Shown in pieces: positions 7,763-15,854 of a DNA stretch of 64,000 nt; position 1 is the stretch's first letter, and every line of letters starts with the position of its first letter. The notes beneath the pieces were generated by a model. The model searched no databases and had not been told where the DNA came from. It saw nothing but the letters and a program-made list of their open reading frames with translations. Source of the stretch: Stutzerimonas stutzeri (GTDB lineage Bacteria; Pseudomonadota; Gammaproteobacteria; Pseudomonadales; Pseudomonadaceae); assembly GCF_038561965.1 (NCBI RefSeq), contig NZ_CP139348.1:496001-560000 (forward strand), given 5' to 3'. The position numbers and the translations under genes are program-made.

Positions 7763-8683
7763 ATGGCTTCCACGGCCTGCTACCCTTTAATCTCGGTGAT
7801 TGTGCCTTGCTTTAACTACGGCGCATTCGTCGCTGAATGTATCTACAGTGTCCTGGCACAAACCTACCCAAATTTTGAGCTCATCGTCGTGGACGATGGG
7901 TCGACGGACAATAGTGTTGAGGTGATCGAGACGGCGATAGCGCAGGGTGTACCTGGTTCGTTCGTGCGTCGCGTCGAGTTTATTCGTCAGGCCAATCAGG
8001 GTGTCAGTGCGGCCTTGAACGGGGGCTTGGCCATTGCTGCTGGCGAATATGTGGCTACCTTTGATGCCGATGACGTGATGGTGGCAGGAAGGCTGGCCGT
8101 GCAGGTTGATTATTTGCGTGATCGCCCAGAGGTCGGTTGTTTGGGCGGACAGGCCATCAGGATCGACGAGACGGGAAAGCTTCTGCCGAGAAAAAACAAG
8201 AAGCGGTCCGTATGTCAATACGCCTTCGATGATGTTCTGGCTCAGGCGCTATGTGTTGGCGGCAACATTGCAGTCTACAGGCGAGAGGCAATTGAGCGCG
8301 TCGGTGGGTATGACCCCTCGATCAAGATTCAAGATTTCCAGATGACTCTGAAAATAGCCGCTGCTGGTTATCGAATAGATATTCTTCCGGACGTGGTCAC
8401 CTTTTACAGGCGCCATGGAGACAGTTTGTCAAAGAACTACATTGCTGAATACCGCTACAGTCTCCAGGTGATTCAGCCGTACGCCGATCATCCACGCTAC
8501 GAATCTGCCAAGGCACGTCTCATATGCAAGGCCCTGCGCCTGGCTGTATTGCATGACAAGCGCTTCGCCTGGGCGCTGTTCAGGCAGATTCCGGCGCGGC
8601 AGTGGGACCGGCAGCTATTGAGGCGACTCCGCCATTTTCTGATCAAGCGCCCCCGGCCTGGTCCTATTCAGCGTCTTACTTAA
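7763..8683 (+). CDS. Glycosyltransferase family 2
   Basis: A 306-residue GT2 (GT-A fold) glycosyltransferase. It begins with the classical core, LISVIVPCFNYGAFVAECI, then VVDDGSTDNS near residue 48 and the metal-binding region FDADDVM near residue 98. The C-terminal part has the YRREAIERVGGYD block common in these enzymes. It is soluble or peripheral, acting on the cytoplasmic side. I preferred the ATG at 7763, preceded by GGTGAG, over the GTG codons at 7751 and 7754. It stands alone between divergent and convergent neighbours: the kinase-like gene on the other strand ends 30 bases downstream. Target sugar unknown; context points to LPS core or O-antigen. Confidence 0.8.
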   Translation: MASTACYPLISVIVPCFNYGAFVAECIYSVLAQTYPNFELIVVDDGSTDNSVEVIETAIAQGVPGSFVRRVEFIRQANQGVSAALNGGLAIAAGEYVATFDADDVMVAGRLAVQVDYLRDRPEVGCLGGQAIRIDETGKLLPRKNKKRSVCQYAFDDVLAQALCVGGNIAVYRREAIERVGGYDPSIKIQDFQMTLKIAAAGYRIDILPDVVTFYRRHGDSLSKNYIAEYRYSLQVIQPYADHPRYESAKARLICKALRLAVLHDKRFAWALFRQIPARQWDRQLLRRLRHFLIKRPRPGPIQRLT

Positions 8684-8712
8684 GTGCATCCCGCAACTCA
8701 GCAGTTGAGGCC

Positions 8713-9345
8713 TTACAGGGTCATCTGGAACTCTGGTGTGTTCGTGGCTCCACGATAGCTTTCTTGCAGTGTGGACAAGTAGGTTTCGAATATCCACCCG
8801 CGATCCTCTTCGTAGCGTTGTACGTGTCGAAGATTGCGTTTGCGTTTGGATATGGAGAGGCTCTTGCGATAAGTCTGCATGTCTGCGAAATCGATCAGGC
8901 CCAGTTCCTCATTGGGCAGTACGATCACGTTTCCTAGGTGGAGCGATCGGAAGTAGATGCCGGCGTCATGCAGGTGGGCAAGTAACTGTCCGAATCGTCT
9001 TACTAGGCGCTCTCGTCCGGCTTCGTCGGCCTCTCGCATGCTGGTGCGCATGGTGTTTCCTGGTAGTCCGACGTAATGCACTGCCGTACGGGGCGGATCT
9101 GCCAGTCGGTAGACCCCTTTGATCTCGGGGACGGGTATCAGTAGGCCGCGTAGCACCGTTGCATTTTCGGCGAAACGCCGTGCGTACGGCCGCAGCGCCT
9201 CCGATGAAAAGAAGCGCTTACGTCTGAACAGCTTTAAAAAGCTTCCGTCCTCCAGCAGATACACTTTAGGGCCGAATCCGTCTTCTTCGAGCACGGCGGC
9301 GTGCATGGTAATTCGCTGAAAGGCCTCGCTTGTCATGGAATGCAT
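8713..9345 (-). CDS. LPS-kinase-like protein (WaaP/Kdo kinase superfamily, PA4998-like)
   Basis: A 210-residue protein of the lipopolysaccharide kinase (Kdo/WaaP) superfamily, next to msbA as PA4998 is in P. aeruginosa. Kinase landmarks are a nucleotide-binding lysine candidate in FLKLF near residue 38, the catalytic-loop region YFRSLHLGN at residues 131-139, and the metal-binding LIDFAD at residues 150-155. The catalytic loop reads FRSLHLGN where HGDLHLGN or HRD would be expected, so the usual catalytic Asp is replaced by Ser134. Asn139 and Asp152 are retained. Activity is therefore uncertain; a regulatory or atypical kinase role is possible. The start is ambiguous between ATGs at 9345 and 9336, and neither has a strong ribosome-binding site. 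Confidence 0.75.
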   Translation of the reverse strand: MHSMTSEAFQRITMHAAVLEEDGFGPKVYLLEDGSFLKLFRRKRFFSSEALRPYARRFAENATVLRGLLIPVPEIKGVYRLADPPRTAVHYVGLPGNTMRTSMREADEAGRERLVRRFGQLLAHLHDAGIYFRSLHLGNVIVLPNEELGLIDFADMQTYRKSLSISKRKRNLRHVQRYEEDRGWIFETYLSTLQESYRGATNTPEFQMTL

Positions 9346-9399
9346 GCGGTTTAGGAGGGGGCTTCAAGGGCAGGGGAAGCGTTGAATATTAGCAATAAT

Positions 9400-9427
9400 T
9401 TGGCACCTTGTCGCTGAGTGATACAAT
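9400..9427 (+). promoter_or_regulatory. Candidate sigma-70 promoter for msbA
   Basis: TTGGCA (9400-9405), a 16-base spacer, and TACAAT (9422-9427). Both hexamers match five of six consensus bases. The predicted transcript would begin near 9434, which rules out the upstream GTG at 9418 as the msbA start and fits the ATGs at 9448 or 9457. Confidence 0.5.
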
Positions 9428-9456
9428 CGTCGCCTGTCCTCGATCTGATGATTACC

Positions 9457-11289
9457 ATGACCCCAGATTCTTCAAGATCAAAACTGTCTAGCGTGCGGCT
9501 CTACTTGCGATTGCTGACGTACGTCCGGCCGTACTGGCTGTATTTTGCGGTAAGTATGATTGGCTACATAATTTTCGCGTCCACCCAGCCAATGATGGCC
9601 GGCTTGCTGAAGTACTTTGTAGACGGCCTTGCCGATTCAACGCAGAGCGAGGTGACGCTGCCAGTAATTGGCTCAATGGAGCTGCTTTACGGCGTCCCGC
9701 TTGCGCTAATGCTGATTACTATTTGGCAAGGTATAGGATCATTTCTTGGTAGCTACTATTTGGCCAGGGTTGCACTTGGCTTGGTGCAAGATCTTCGAAC
9801 GACGTTATTTAATAATCTCTTAACCCTGCCTAACCGGTATTTCGATGAGCACTCGTCGGGACATCTAATTTCTCGTGTCACATACAACGTCTCGATGGTG
9901 ACCGGCGCCGCTACGGATGCGCTGAAGGTCCTCGTCAGAGAGGGGCTAACTGTTATATTCCTTTTCAGTTACCTCTTGTGGATGAACTGGAAGCTGACGT
10001 TGGTTATGGTGGGCGTACTTCCTTTCATCGCTGTGATGGTGCGGATTACAAGTCGCAAGTTTCGCTCGCAAAGCCGAAAGATACAGGACGCTATGGGCGA
10101 GCTCACGCATGTGACTTCGGAAACCATACAGGGATACCGAGTGGTTCGGAGCTTTGGCGGCGAGCGTTACGAAAGTAACCGCTTCCTTGCGGCCAATATC
10201 GACAATGCTCGTAAGCAGTTGCGTATGGTTCGCACATCGGCAATATATACGCCATCGTTGCAGTTGGTAACTTATAGCGCCATGGCGCTGATGATGTTTT
10301 TGGTGCTATATCTCCGAGGAGACTCCACAGTAGGCGACCTTGTTGCCTACATTACTGCTGCAGGCTTATTGCCCAAGCCTATTCGTCAGTTGTCTGAGGT
10401 TAGCTCCACCATTCAGAAAGGACTAGCCGGTGCGGAAACAATTTTCGGGCAGCTTGACGAGACGCCGGAGCAGGACGACGGCTGCATTGAGCGGGAAGCG
10501 GTAACCGGGGAGGTTCAAGTCTGTAACTTGAGTTTTTCTTATCCGGGAAGTGAAAAAGTAATTCTGGATGATATAAGTTTCAGCATACAGCCAGGACAGA
10601 TGGTTGCTCTGGTAGGGCGCTCTGGCAGCGGAAAGTCGACACTGGCTAATTTGATTCCCCGCTTTTATCGGCACAGTGTAGGTGAGATTCTGCTGGATGG
10701 AGTGCCGGTCGAGAAGTATACGCTTCGTAATTTGCGATCTCATATCGCTTTAGTAACCCAGCAGGTAACCCTGTTCAACGATACCATTGCTAAGAACATC
10801 GCCTATGGTGATCTCTCGTCCAAGTCCCGGGAGGAGGTCGTGCATGCGGCGGATGCCGCTTATGCCTCCGAGTTCATTGATGCACTGCCGAAAGGTTTTG
10901 ACACGCTTGTGGGGGAAAACGGCGTGTTGTTGTCGGGCGGCCAGCGGCAGCGTTTGGCAATCGCACGGGCGCTATTGAAGGACGCACCTGTTCTGATTCT
11001 CGATGAGGCGACTTCGGCGCTCGATACGGAATCAGAGCGGCATATACAGGCTGCGTTGGATGAAGTCGTGCTAGGGCGGACCACCATCGTCATCGCTCAT
11101 CGCTTGTCTACAATCGAAAAGGCAGATTTGATCCTAGTAATGGACCGGGGCCGCATCGTAGAGCGCGGTAGTCATTCTGAGTTGATTGCGGTCAATGGCT
11201 ACTACGCTCGCCTGCATAGCCATAATTTCGAAGAGACGGTTCAGCCGAATTCCGACGTTACCGACGCTGAGTTCGAGACGCCCACATGA
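9457..11289 (+). CDS. msbA: Lipid A-core flippase MsbA (ABC exporter)
   Basis: A 610-residue ABC half-transporter that flips lipid A-core from the inner to the outer leaflet of the inner membrane, using ATP. The N-terminal half (residues about 20-320) holds six membrane helices. The C-terminal half has Walker A GRSGSGKST near residue 387, the signature LSGGQRQRLAIARALL near residue 492, Walker B VLILDEATSALD, and the switch histidine in IAHRLST. Length is close to known MsbA proteins (about 580-605). I chose the ATG at 9457 (MTPDSSRSK), downstream of a good promoter; the ATG at 9448 adds three residues. The stop overlaps the next start (ATGA), so mig-14 is coupled. Divergent from the kinase-like gene, as in P. 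aeruginosa. Confidence 0.92.
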   Translation: MTPDSSRSKLSSVRLYLRLLTYVRPYWLYFAVSMIGYIIFASTQPMMAGLLKYFVDGLADSTQSEVTLPVIGSMELLYGVPLALMLITIWQGIGSFLGSYYLARVALGLVQDLRTTLFNNLLTLPNRYFDEHSSGHLISRVTYNVSMVTGAATDALKVLVREGLTVIFLFSYLLWMNWKLTLVMVGVLPFIAVMVRITSRKFRSQSRKIQDAMGELTHVTSETIQGYRVVRSFGGERYESNRFLAANIDNARKQLRMVRTSAIYTPSLQLVTYSAMALMMFLVLYLRGDSTVGDLVAYITAAGLLPKPIRQLSEVSSTIQKGLAGAETIFGQLDETPEQDDGCIEREAVTGEVQVCNLSFSYPGSEKVILDDISFSIQPGQMVALVGRSGSGKSTLANLIPRFYRHSVGEILLDGVPVEKYTLRNLRSHIALVTQQVTLFNDTIAKNIAYGDLSSKSREEVVHAADAAYASEFIDALPKGFDTLVGENGVLLSGGQRQRLAIARALLKDAPVLILDEATSALDTESERHIQAALDEVVLGRTTIVIAHRLSTIEKADLILVMDRGRIVERGSHSELIAVNGYYARLHSHNFEETVQPNSDVTDAEFETPT

Positions 11290-12179
11290 TTAGCCTGCGT
11301 TACTGGCGCGAGCGGGGGTGGGTTGCGATAGATGCACCGACTTACGCTCAGGCATGGCACCGCTTTGGTGGTAGTGTTGCGACCCATCCCTTCTTTGTGG
11401 AGAGCCTTTCCTCATTGGTGGGCGTAAAGGTGCGCTACCTCGGGCGCTTCAGTTCTGGAGAGATCGAGGCTGCGCTCGCATGTTGGGGGCGTGATCTTGC
11501 GCTTTCGCGGCGCGTGCTGAAACGCATTGGACAGCGAGGAGCATTTGATATGGGTAACGCCGAAATCATTTTGCCCGCTCGAGACACAGCACAGGCGCCT
11601 TTACGCCATCGAGGGGCTTTTCTGTCGTCGCTTAACCAAGGGCGCTTCTCGGGCTTGCGTCCCCAAAAGGACGAGCTGGCAATGGCTCGCCCGCTTGACC
11701 AGTTTTCTCGCAAGTTTCGCTATAACCAGCGTCGTGAGTTGCGTTTGTTCGAGGAGGCGGGAGGGCAGTTACAGCCAATGAGTGGCTACTCCGCGCACGA
11801 GCAGGCGGCGATCTACACTGACTTATTCGAGCGCCGGTGGGGGTTCGACGTACCTGGCAAAAAGAATCTTGCTCAGGTTTTCGAAATGTTACAGCCGTTC
11901 ATCTTTGGCTCAATTGCTGTGCTGAATACTAAGCCGGTAGCAATACAGGTGTTGTACCGGGTGGAGTCTACCCAGTGGGTTAGTATCGAATATGTTAATG
12001 GCGGCGTGGACCCTGAAAGCCGAGCGTTTAGCCCCGGCAGTATACTCAGTTTCGCTAATATTCAAGCTGCTTGGGCTGATGCCGAATCGCGTGGCAAGTC
12101 ATTGCGCTATTCGTTTGGTCGGGCCGATCGTGAATACAAGGAACGCTGGTGTAATCGCATGGAATGTTTTGAGGTCTGA
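11286..12179 (+). CDS. Mig-14 family protein (antimicrobial-peptide resistance, GNAT/FemAB-like)
   Basis: A 297-residue protein resembling Mig-14, known in Salmonella for resistance to polymyxin and cathelicidin peptides and present at the same locus in P. aeruginosa (PA5003). It looks like an acyltransferase of the GNAT/FemAB-like fold. Residues about 138-185 (FRYNQRRELRLFEEAGG, then AIYTDLFERRWGF) form the recognisable core, and the C-terminus has YSFGRADREYKERWCN. No signal peptide is visible, so it is likely cytoplasmic or peripheral. The start overlaps the msbA stop as ATGA. dnpA follows immediately after. The assignment is by remembered family pattern and synteny; the chemical reaction is not established. 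Confidence 0.75.
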   Translation: MISLRYWRERGWVAIDAPTYAQAWHRFGGSVATHPFFVESLSSLVGVKVRYLGRFSSGEIEAALACWGRDLALSRRVLKRIGQRGAFDMGNAEIILPARDTAQAPLRHRGAFLSSLNQGRFSGLRPQKDELAMARPLDQFSRKFRYNQRRELRLFEEAGGQLQPMSGYSAHEQAAIYTDLFERRWGFDVPGKKNLAQVFEMLQPFIFGSIAVLNTKPVAIQVLYRVESTQWVSIEYVNGGVDPESRAFSPGSILSFANIQAAWADAESRGKSLRYSFGRADREYKERWCNRMECFEV

Positions 12180-12182
12180 TTA

Positions 12183-13652
12183 ATGTCGGCACGCAAGAAG
12201 GCCCTTCTCAAGAGGCACCGGCGCAACAAACGCGTAATTTTGGCTTTGCTGGCGCTGATCCTGACCGCGTTCATCGACGTTGGTGTTTACAATATTGGTC
12301 CCTGGTGGATTTCGCCAATACTGGCGATGTTGTTTTGGTTGGCCCACGAGGCTTGGTTCGCCGACCACCTGTTCTATTCTCCGCGCGACTCCTATCGGTA
12401 CAGTTTTCCGCCCGATAGCGTTGCACTACCGGTCGCTTTAAGCGAGGGGCAAGTGCTCTGTTGTGGTCAGGATGTCCCTGTGAGTGCCGATACGCTCATT
12501 CTAGAGGTCGATGTGAGGTCGACATGGGCGGGCTTCTTGCTTGATCCGCAGGTCCTTATAAGCGGCATGCCTGAGCCGGACCGGCAGGACTTCGAAAGGA
12601 GGGTATCAGGCAAGCGTTATCTCAATCTCTCCGGGGCTGGAGAGTCGCTTCGCGATGGTAAGCTCACCTTGAAGGGTAAGTGTTGCCGCCTAGGTAAAAC
12701 AGCAATACTCCATGCCTTTAGTCACCCCGATTTCTCCAAGCAGAAACTGATGATCATTGCGCCTCACGCCGATGATGCAGAGCTTGCCGCGTTCGGTCTG
12801 TACAGCGAAAGCAGGGAGCCTGTAATTGTTACCCTGACCCAAGGCGAAGTTGAGGCCGGCTATTACCGTCGGTTGGGCCTGGATACGGCTGCCGCTGCAC
12901 GTTTAAAAGGGCGTTTGAGAACATGGAACAGCTATGCGGTGCCACTTTGGGGCGATGTGCCCATAGAGAATTGCGTTCAATTGGGATACTACTGCCTACA
13001 GTTGTCTGAGATGCGTGCTCATCCGGGCGAGGTGTACGGCTCTCGTGAGTCCGAAGAGGCTGACATACGAGGCGCGCGCTACCTCAATAAACACTCTTTG
13101 CCGGGGGACGCTGACGGTCTTCCCACTTGGCAGAACCTGATTGCCGACCTGGTTGAATTGCTTGAGCATCATCAACCTGATGTGGTGGTCATGCCACATC
13201 CAGAGCTCGATCCGCATGACGACCATGTGCATGCTACGTTGGCTGTTGATCAAGCCATCGCCCAGAGTTCCTGGAAGCCCAGCGTGCAATTGCTTTATGC
13301 CAATCACCTAGCGGACAACGATCGTTGGCCTATGGGACCTGCCAATTGTGGCGTCGCGCTTCCGCCCGCCATCGAACCATTACCTGCTTATGCTCCCTGG
13401 AGTCCAAAGCTTTCCTCCGCCACCCGAATCGACAAGGCCATGGCATTGACGATGCAGCATGACTTGCAGATACCGCTGCCTTTCAAGAAGCGCCTGCGCC
13501 GGGTTATCCAGTGTTTTCTAGCGGGCCGTGTATGGCCAGCGATTGGGGAGGACGAGTTTTTTCGCAAGGCGGTACGGCGGCATGAGCTGTTCTGGGTGCG
13601 CCGACCGCCAGCAGATGGCCTTCAGATGCCAAGCCTTCGAGTTGAGGTTTGA
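12183..13652 (+). CDS. dnpA: PIG-L/LmbE-family deacetylase DnpA
   Basis: A 489-residue protein with two N-terminal membrane helices (residues about 15-60) and a PIG-L (LmbE-like) metal-dependent de-N-acetylase domain from about residue 195. The zinc motif appears as IAPHADDAELA near residue 200, a variant of the family AHPDDE motif, and a second metal region as HPELDPHDDHVH near residue 338. In P. aeruginosa the homologue (PA5002) was reported as a de-N-acetylase involved in antibiotic persistence and lies in the LPS core cluster. The substrate is presumably an N-acetylated core sugar. It begins three bases after the mig-14 stop, with GAGG about 8 bases upstream, so it belongs to the msbA operon. 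Confidence 0.8.
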   Translation: MSARKKALLKRHRRNKRVILALLALILTAFIDVGVYNIGPWWISPILAMLFWLAHEAWFADHLFYSPRDSYRYSFPPDSVALPVALSEGQVLCCGQDVPVSADTLILEVDVRSTWAGFLLDPQVLISGMPEPDRQDFERRVSGKRYLNLSGAGESLRDGKLTLKGKCCRLGKTAILHAFSHPDFSKQKLMIIAPHADDAELAAFGLYSESREPVIVTLTQGEVEAGYYRRLGLDTAAAARLKGRLRTWNSYAVPLWGDVPIENCVQLGYYCLQLSEMRAHPGEVYGSRESEEADIRGARYLNKHSLPGDADGLPTWQNLIADLVELLEHHQPDVVVMPHPELDPHDDHVHATLAVDQAIAQSSWKPSVQLLYANHLADNDRWPMGPANCGVALPPAIEPLPAYAPWSPKLSSATRIDKAMALTMQHDLQIPLPFKKRLRRVIQCFLAGRVWPAIGEDEFFRKAVRRHELFWVRRPPADGLQMPSLRVEV

Positions 13653-13761
13653 CGCTAGTACAGCCGTTACCAGTTCGGTTTTAGACGTGAGGCTCGCTCT
13701 GCACGAAAGAAGTTGCTCAGTGGCCAGATGCGGTTTCATCTCAAGGGTAAGTGAACACAAC

Positions 13762-14553
13762 ATGCAGTTCAGCATTGATAGCGATGTAACTCTGGTTGTA
13801 ACAAGCTGCGGGCGGTTCGATCATCTGCGTAAAACACTCGAGAGTTTCGATAGGTTCAACACTGCTCCTATCAGGTCAGTCATTATCGTCGAGGACAGCG
13901 GCGATGACGCCGTTCACATGACGCTTCCAGCGAGTTGGAAGGCAAATACCCAAGTCCTGTTGAACCGGCCGCGACTCGGGCAACTCGCTGCCATCGACCG
14001 GGCTTACGAGCAGGTGGAAACGACTTATGTTTTTCATTGCGAGGATGATTGGGAATTCTACCGGCCCGGTTTCGTTGAGCAATCGCTGAGCATTCTTCAA
14101 GCGTTCCCGGAAATCTTGCAGGTCTGGCTGAGAAGTTTCGCGCACGATGTCAGAGTTAACTACCCATTTCACATGCTCGGCGATCGGCTGGTGCTAGACG
14201 GTATAGCCTGTCACTACCTGCTATCCAGCGAACCGGCATGGCGAGGTTTTTCCTTCAACCCCGGCTTGCGACGTATGCGTGACTTCCAGAAGGTATCGCC
14301 GGTTGCCCGCTTCTCTTCTTCTGCTGAGGGCGAGTCACGACTGTCTCAGGAGTTTGAGGCGCTGGGTTACAGGGTCGTCATTCTCGAGTCCGATGCAGTC
14401 ATTCATACTGGCGATGATGCGCATGTCTGGGCAGACTCAGACCAGCAAAAACAACGTAAGAAACGAAAGAAAAAAATCGGTCGCGTTGTAGCTGTAGCTT
14501 TGTTGTTTTGCTTGGGGGTGGCGGTCGGATACTTTGGCCGTGGATCGATTTGA
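13762..14553 (+). CDS. GT2-like glycosyltransferase with C-terminal membrane tail
   Basis: A 263-residue protein beginning MQFSIDSDVTLVVTSCGRF. It has a GT-A/GT2-like N-terminus (VTLVVTSCGRFDHLRKTLES, then SVIIVEDSGDD) and an acidic pair in HCEDDWEFYR near residue 95, a plausible metal or nucleotide-sugar site. Residues about 225-238 are strongly basic (QQKQRKKRKKK) and run directly into a single hydrophobic segment (VVAVALLFCLGVAVGYF), suggesting inner-membrane attachment by the C-terminus. The reading frame is open further upstream into dnpA, but residues before 13762 look like out-of-frame dnpA sequence. It may correspond to the rhamnosyltransferase WapR, which lies next to waaL in P. aeruginosa; this is positional inference. 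TGATG overlap couples it to the ligase gene. Confidence 0.65.
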   Translation: MQFSIDSDVTLVVTSCGRFDHLRKTLESFDRFNTAPIRSVIIVEDSGDDAVHMTLPASWKANTQVLLNRPRLGQLAAIDRAYEQVETTYVFHCEDDWEFYRPGFVEQSLSILQAFPEILQVWLRSFAHDVRVNYPFHMLGDRLVLDGIACHYLLSSEPAWRGFSFNPGLRRMRDFQKVSPVARFSSSAEGESRLSQEFEALGYRVVILESDAVIHTGDDAHVWADSDQQKQRKKRKKKIGRVVAVALLFCLGVAVGYFGRGSI

Positions 14554-15827
14554 TGTTGTCCTTAACGGGCGAATCGCGGCAATTGGGCTGGCCCCGAACT
14601 GCTTGTGCTGCATTGGCTTTCTGCGCGCTGTTTGCGCTTTTGGTAGGCCGGATATGGTGGTTTGGTGAGGCAAGCACCTGGGCCGGGTTCATACGCGCCA
14701 CCTTGTTCCTCTGCCTGGCGCTAAGCCTTCTCGATGCGAGCGTTTTCAGGCAATGCCTCAAGCAAAACTATTTGCTATGGGCCGCTGCAGCTTTGTTGGC
14801 CTATATCGCAGTGAGCAGCATATGGCTCGGTGATGGCAAAACCATGCGCCGCGTAGTGCTGGTTTCAGCGTTCTTCATTGCGCTTGCCCATGCCGCCGAC
14901 CAGCGGCAGAGCCATTGGGCTGTGCTTATATCGGCGACAGGGATCGCTTCCGTAATGGCCTGTGCAGTAACCCTATGGGACCTCTGGCACGCCGGCTCAC
15001 TCGATTTGGGTAATCGTGCGGCTGCGATCAGCGATTCGGGCATCAAGGGGTTGGCTGAGTTCGAAAACAGCGTACTTGCATCATTACAGATGGCCTTCTC
15101 GTTGGTGTTGATCGTCTGGCTTTATTTAATCGCCAAACGCCGATCGATTCAGTGCTTTTGGTTGTTATGCGCCGTTGTCACTTCAGTTTATGTCTTCGGT
15201 ACGCTAGGTCGGTCTGGGTGGCTCGCTGCTGCGGTGGCGGTGGTGGTGCTCGTTACGGTTCTAGCGACCAAGCAACAGCGATATGCTTTCTGGGGGGGCG
15301 TACTCGTTACTGCGACCTTGGCCGTTGTTTTTTTTCATGAGCGCATCGCGTATGAATTATTTACCCGCCAGCTTACCCATCGGGACGAAATCTGGCGGAT
15401 GGTTTTTGGCCTAATGCCAGGTAAGTGGCTTCTTGGCTACGGGGCCGATGCAAGCATTGAGTCGCTGTTGGGGCTGCAAAAGCTTGGCGGTTCCGAAACG
15501 CTGATCAATCACGCTCATAGCCTCTATGTTGAAGTGATCTTCAACTATGGACTGCTGGGGTTGGCGGCTTTTGTAACCGTACTGGCCGGTTCGATTAGAC
15601 GTCTGTGGCTCAATCACAAGAATCCACTAAGTGCGTTATGGCTTTCGATCCTGTGTGGTGCCGCGGCCGCGATAGGGGTTGATTTCAGCTCTTTCCTGTC
15701 GACTCCCAACCTCGTTTGGCTATGGGTCTGGCTACCGGTGGCTTTTGCCTGCGCATTACCAAGTGCTTCTCTTCGGAGTGGTTTGAAGCAGTTCAAGGCT
15801 GGCGATCACGGCGCCGCTGCCTGCTAA
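14553..15827 (+). CDS. waaL: O-antigen ligase family protein (WaaL-like)
   Basis: A 424-residue polytopic inner-membrane protein with roughly ten to twelve hydrophobic segments. In the C-terminal half a periplasmic loop (residues about 270-320) contains LTHRDEIWRMVF and a conserved NHAHSLYVEVIFNYG, the Wzy_C/WaaL pattern in which the His-containing loop is essential for joining O-antigen to lipid A-core. It follows the GT2-like gene with TGATG overlap and precedes hldE by 27 bases. Position next to core transferases and msbA/hldE agrees with WaaL of Pseudomonas rather than with a Wzy polymerase, although sequence alone does not fully separate these two. Start taken at 14553, where MLSLTGESRQLGW begins. 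Confidence 0.75.
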   Translation: MLSLTGESRQLGWPRTACAALAFCALFALLVGRIWWFGEASTWAGFIRATLFLCLALSLLDASVFRQCLKQNYLLWAAAALLAYIAVSSIWLGDGKTMRRVVLVSAFFIALAHAADQRQSHWAVLISATGIASVMACAVTLWDLWHAGSLDLGNRAAAISDSGIKGLAEFENSVLASLQMAFSLVLIVWLYLIAKRRSIQCFWLLCAVVTSVYVFGTLGRSGWLAAAVAVVVLVTVLATKQQRYAFWGGVLVTATLAVVFFHERIAYELFTRQLTHRDEIWRMVFGLMPGKWLLGYGADASIESLLGLQKLGGSETLINHAHSLYVEVIFNYGLLGLAAFVTVLAGSIRRLWLNHKNPLSALWLSILCGAAAAIGVDFSSFLSTPNLVWLWVWLPVAFACALPSASLRSGLKQFKAGDHGAAAC

Positions 15828-15854
15828 GCTATCCGTCTTAACTTAGGAGCCTAT

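Noticed and set aside
13528..13761. N-terminal extension of the GT2-like gene into dnpA
   Set aside because: The 78 extra residues are out-of-frame dnpA sequence and spacer; the glycosyltransferase fold starts right after the ATG at 13762.
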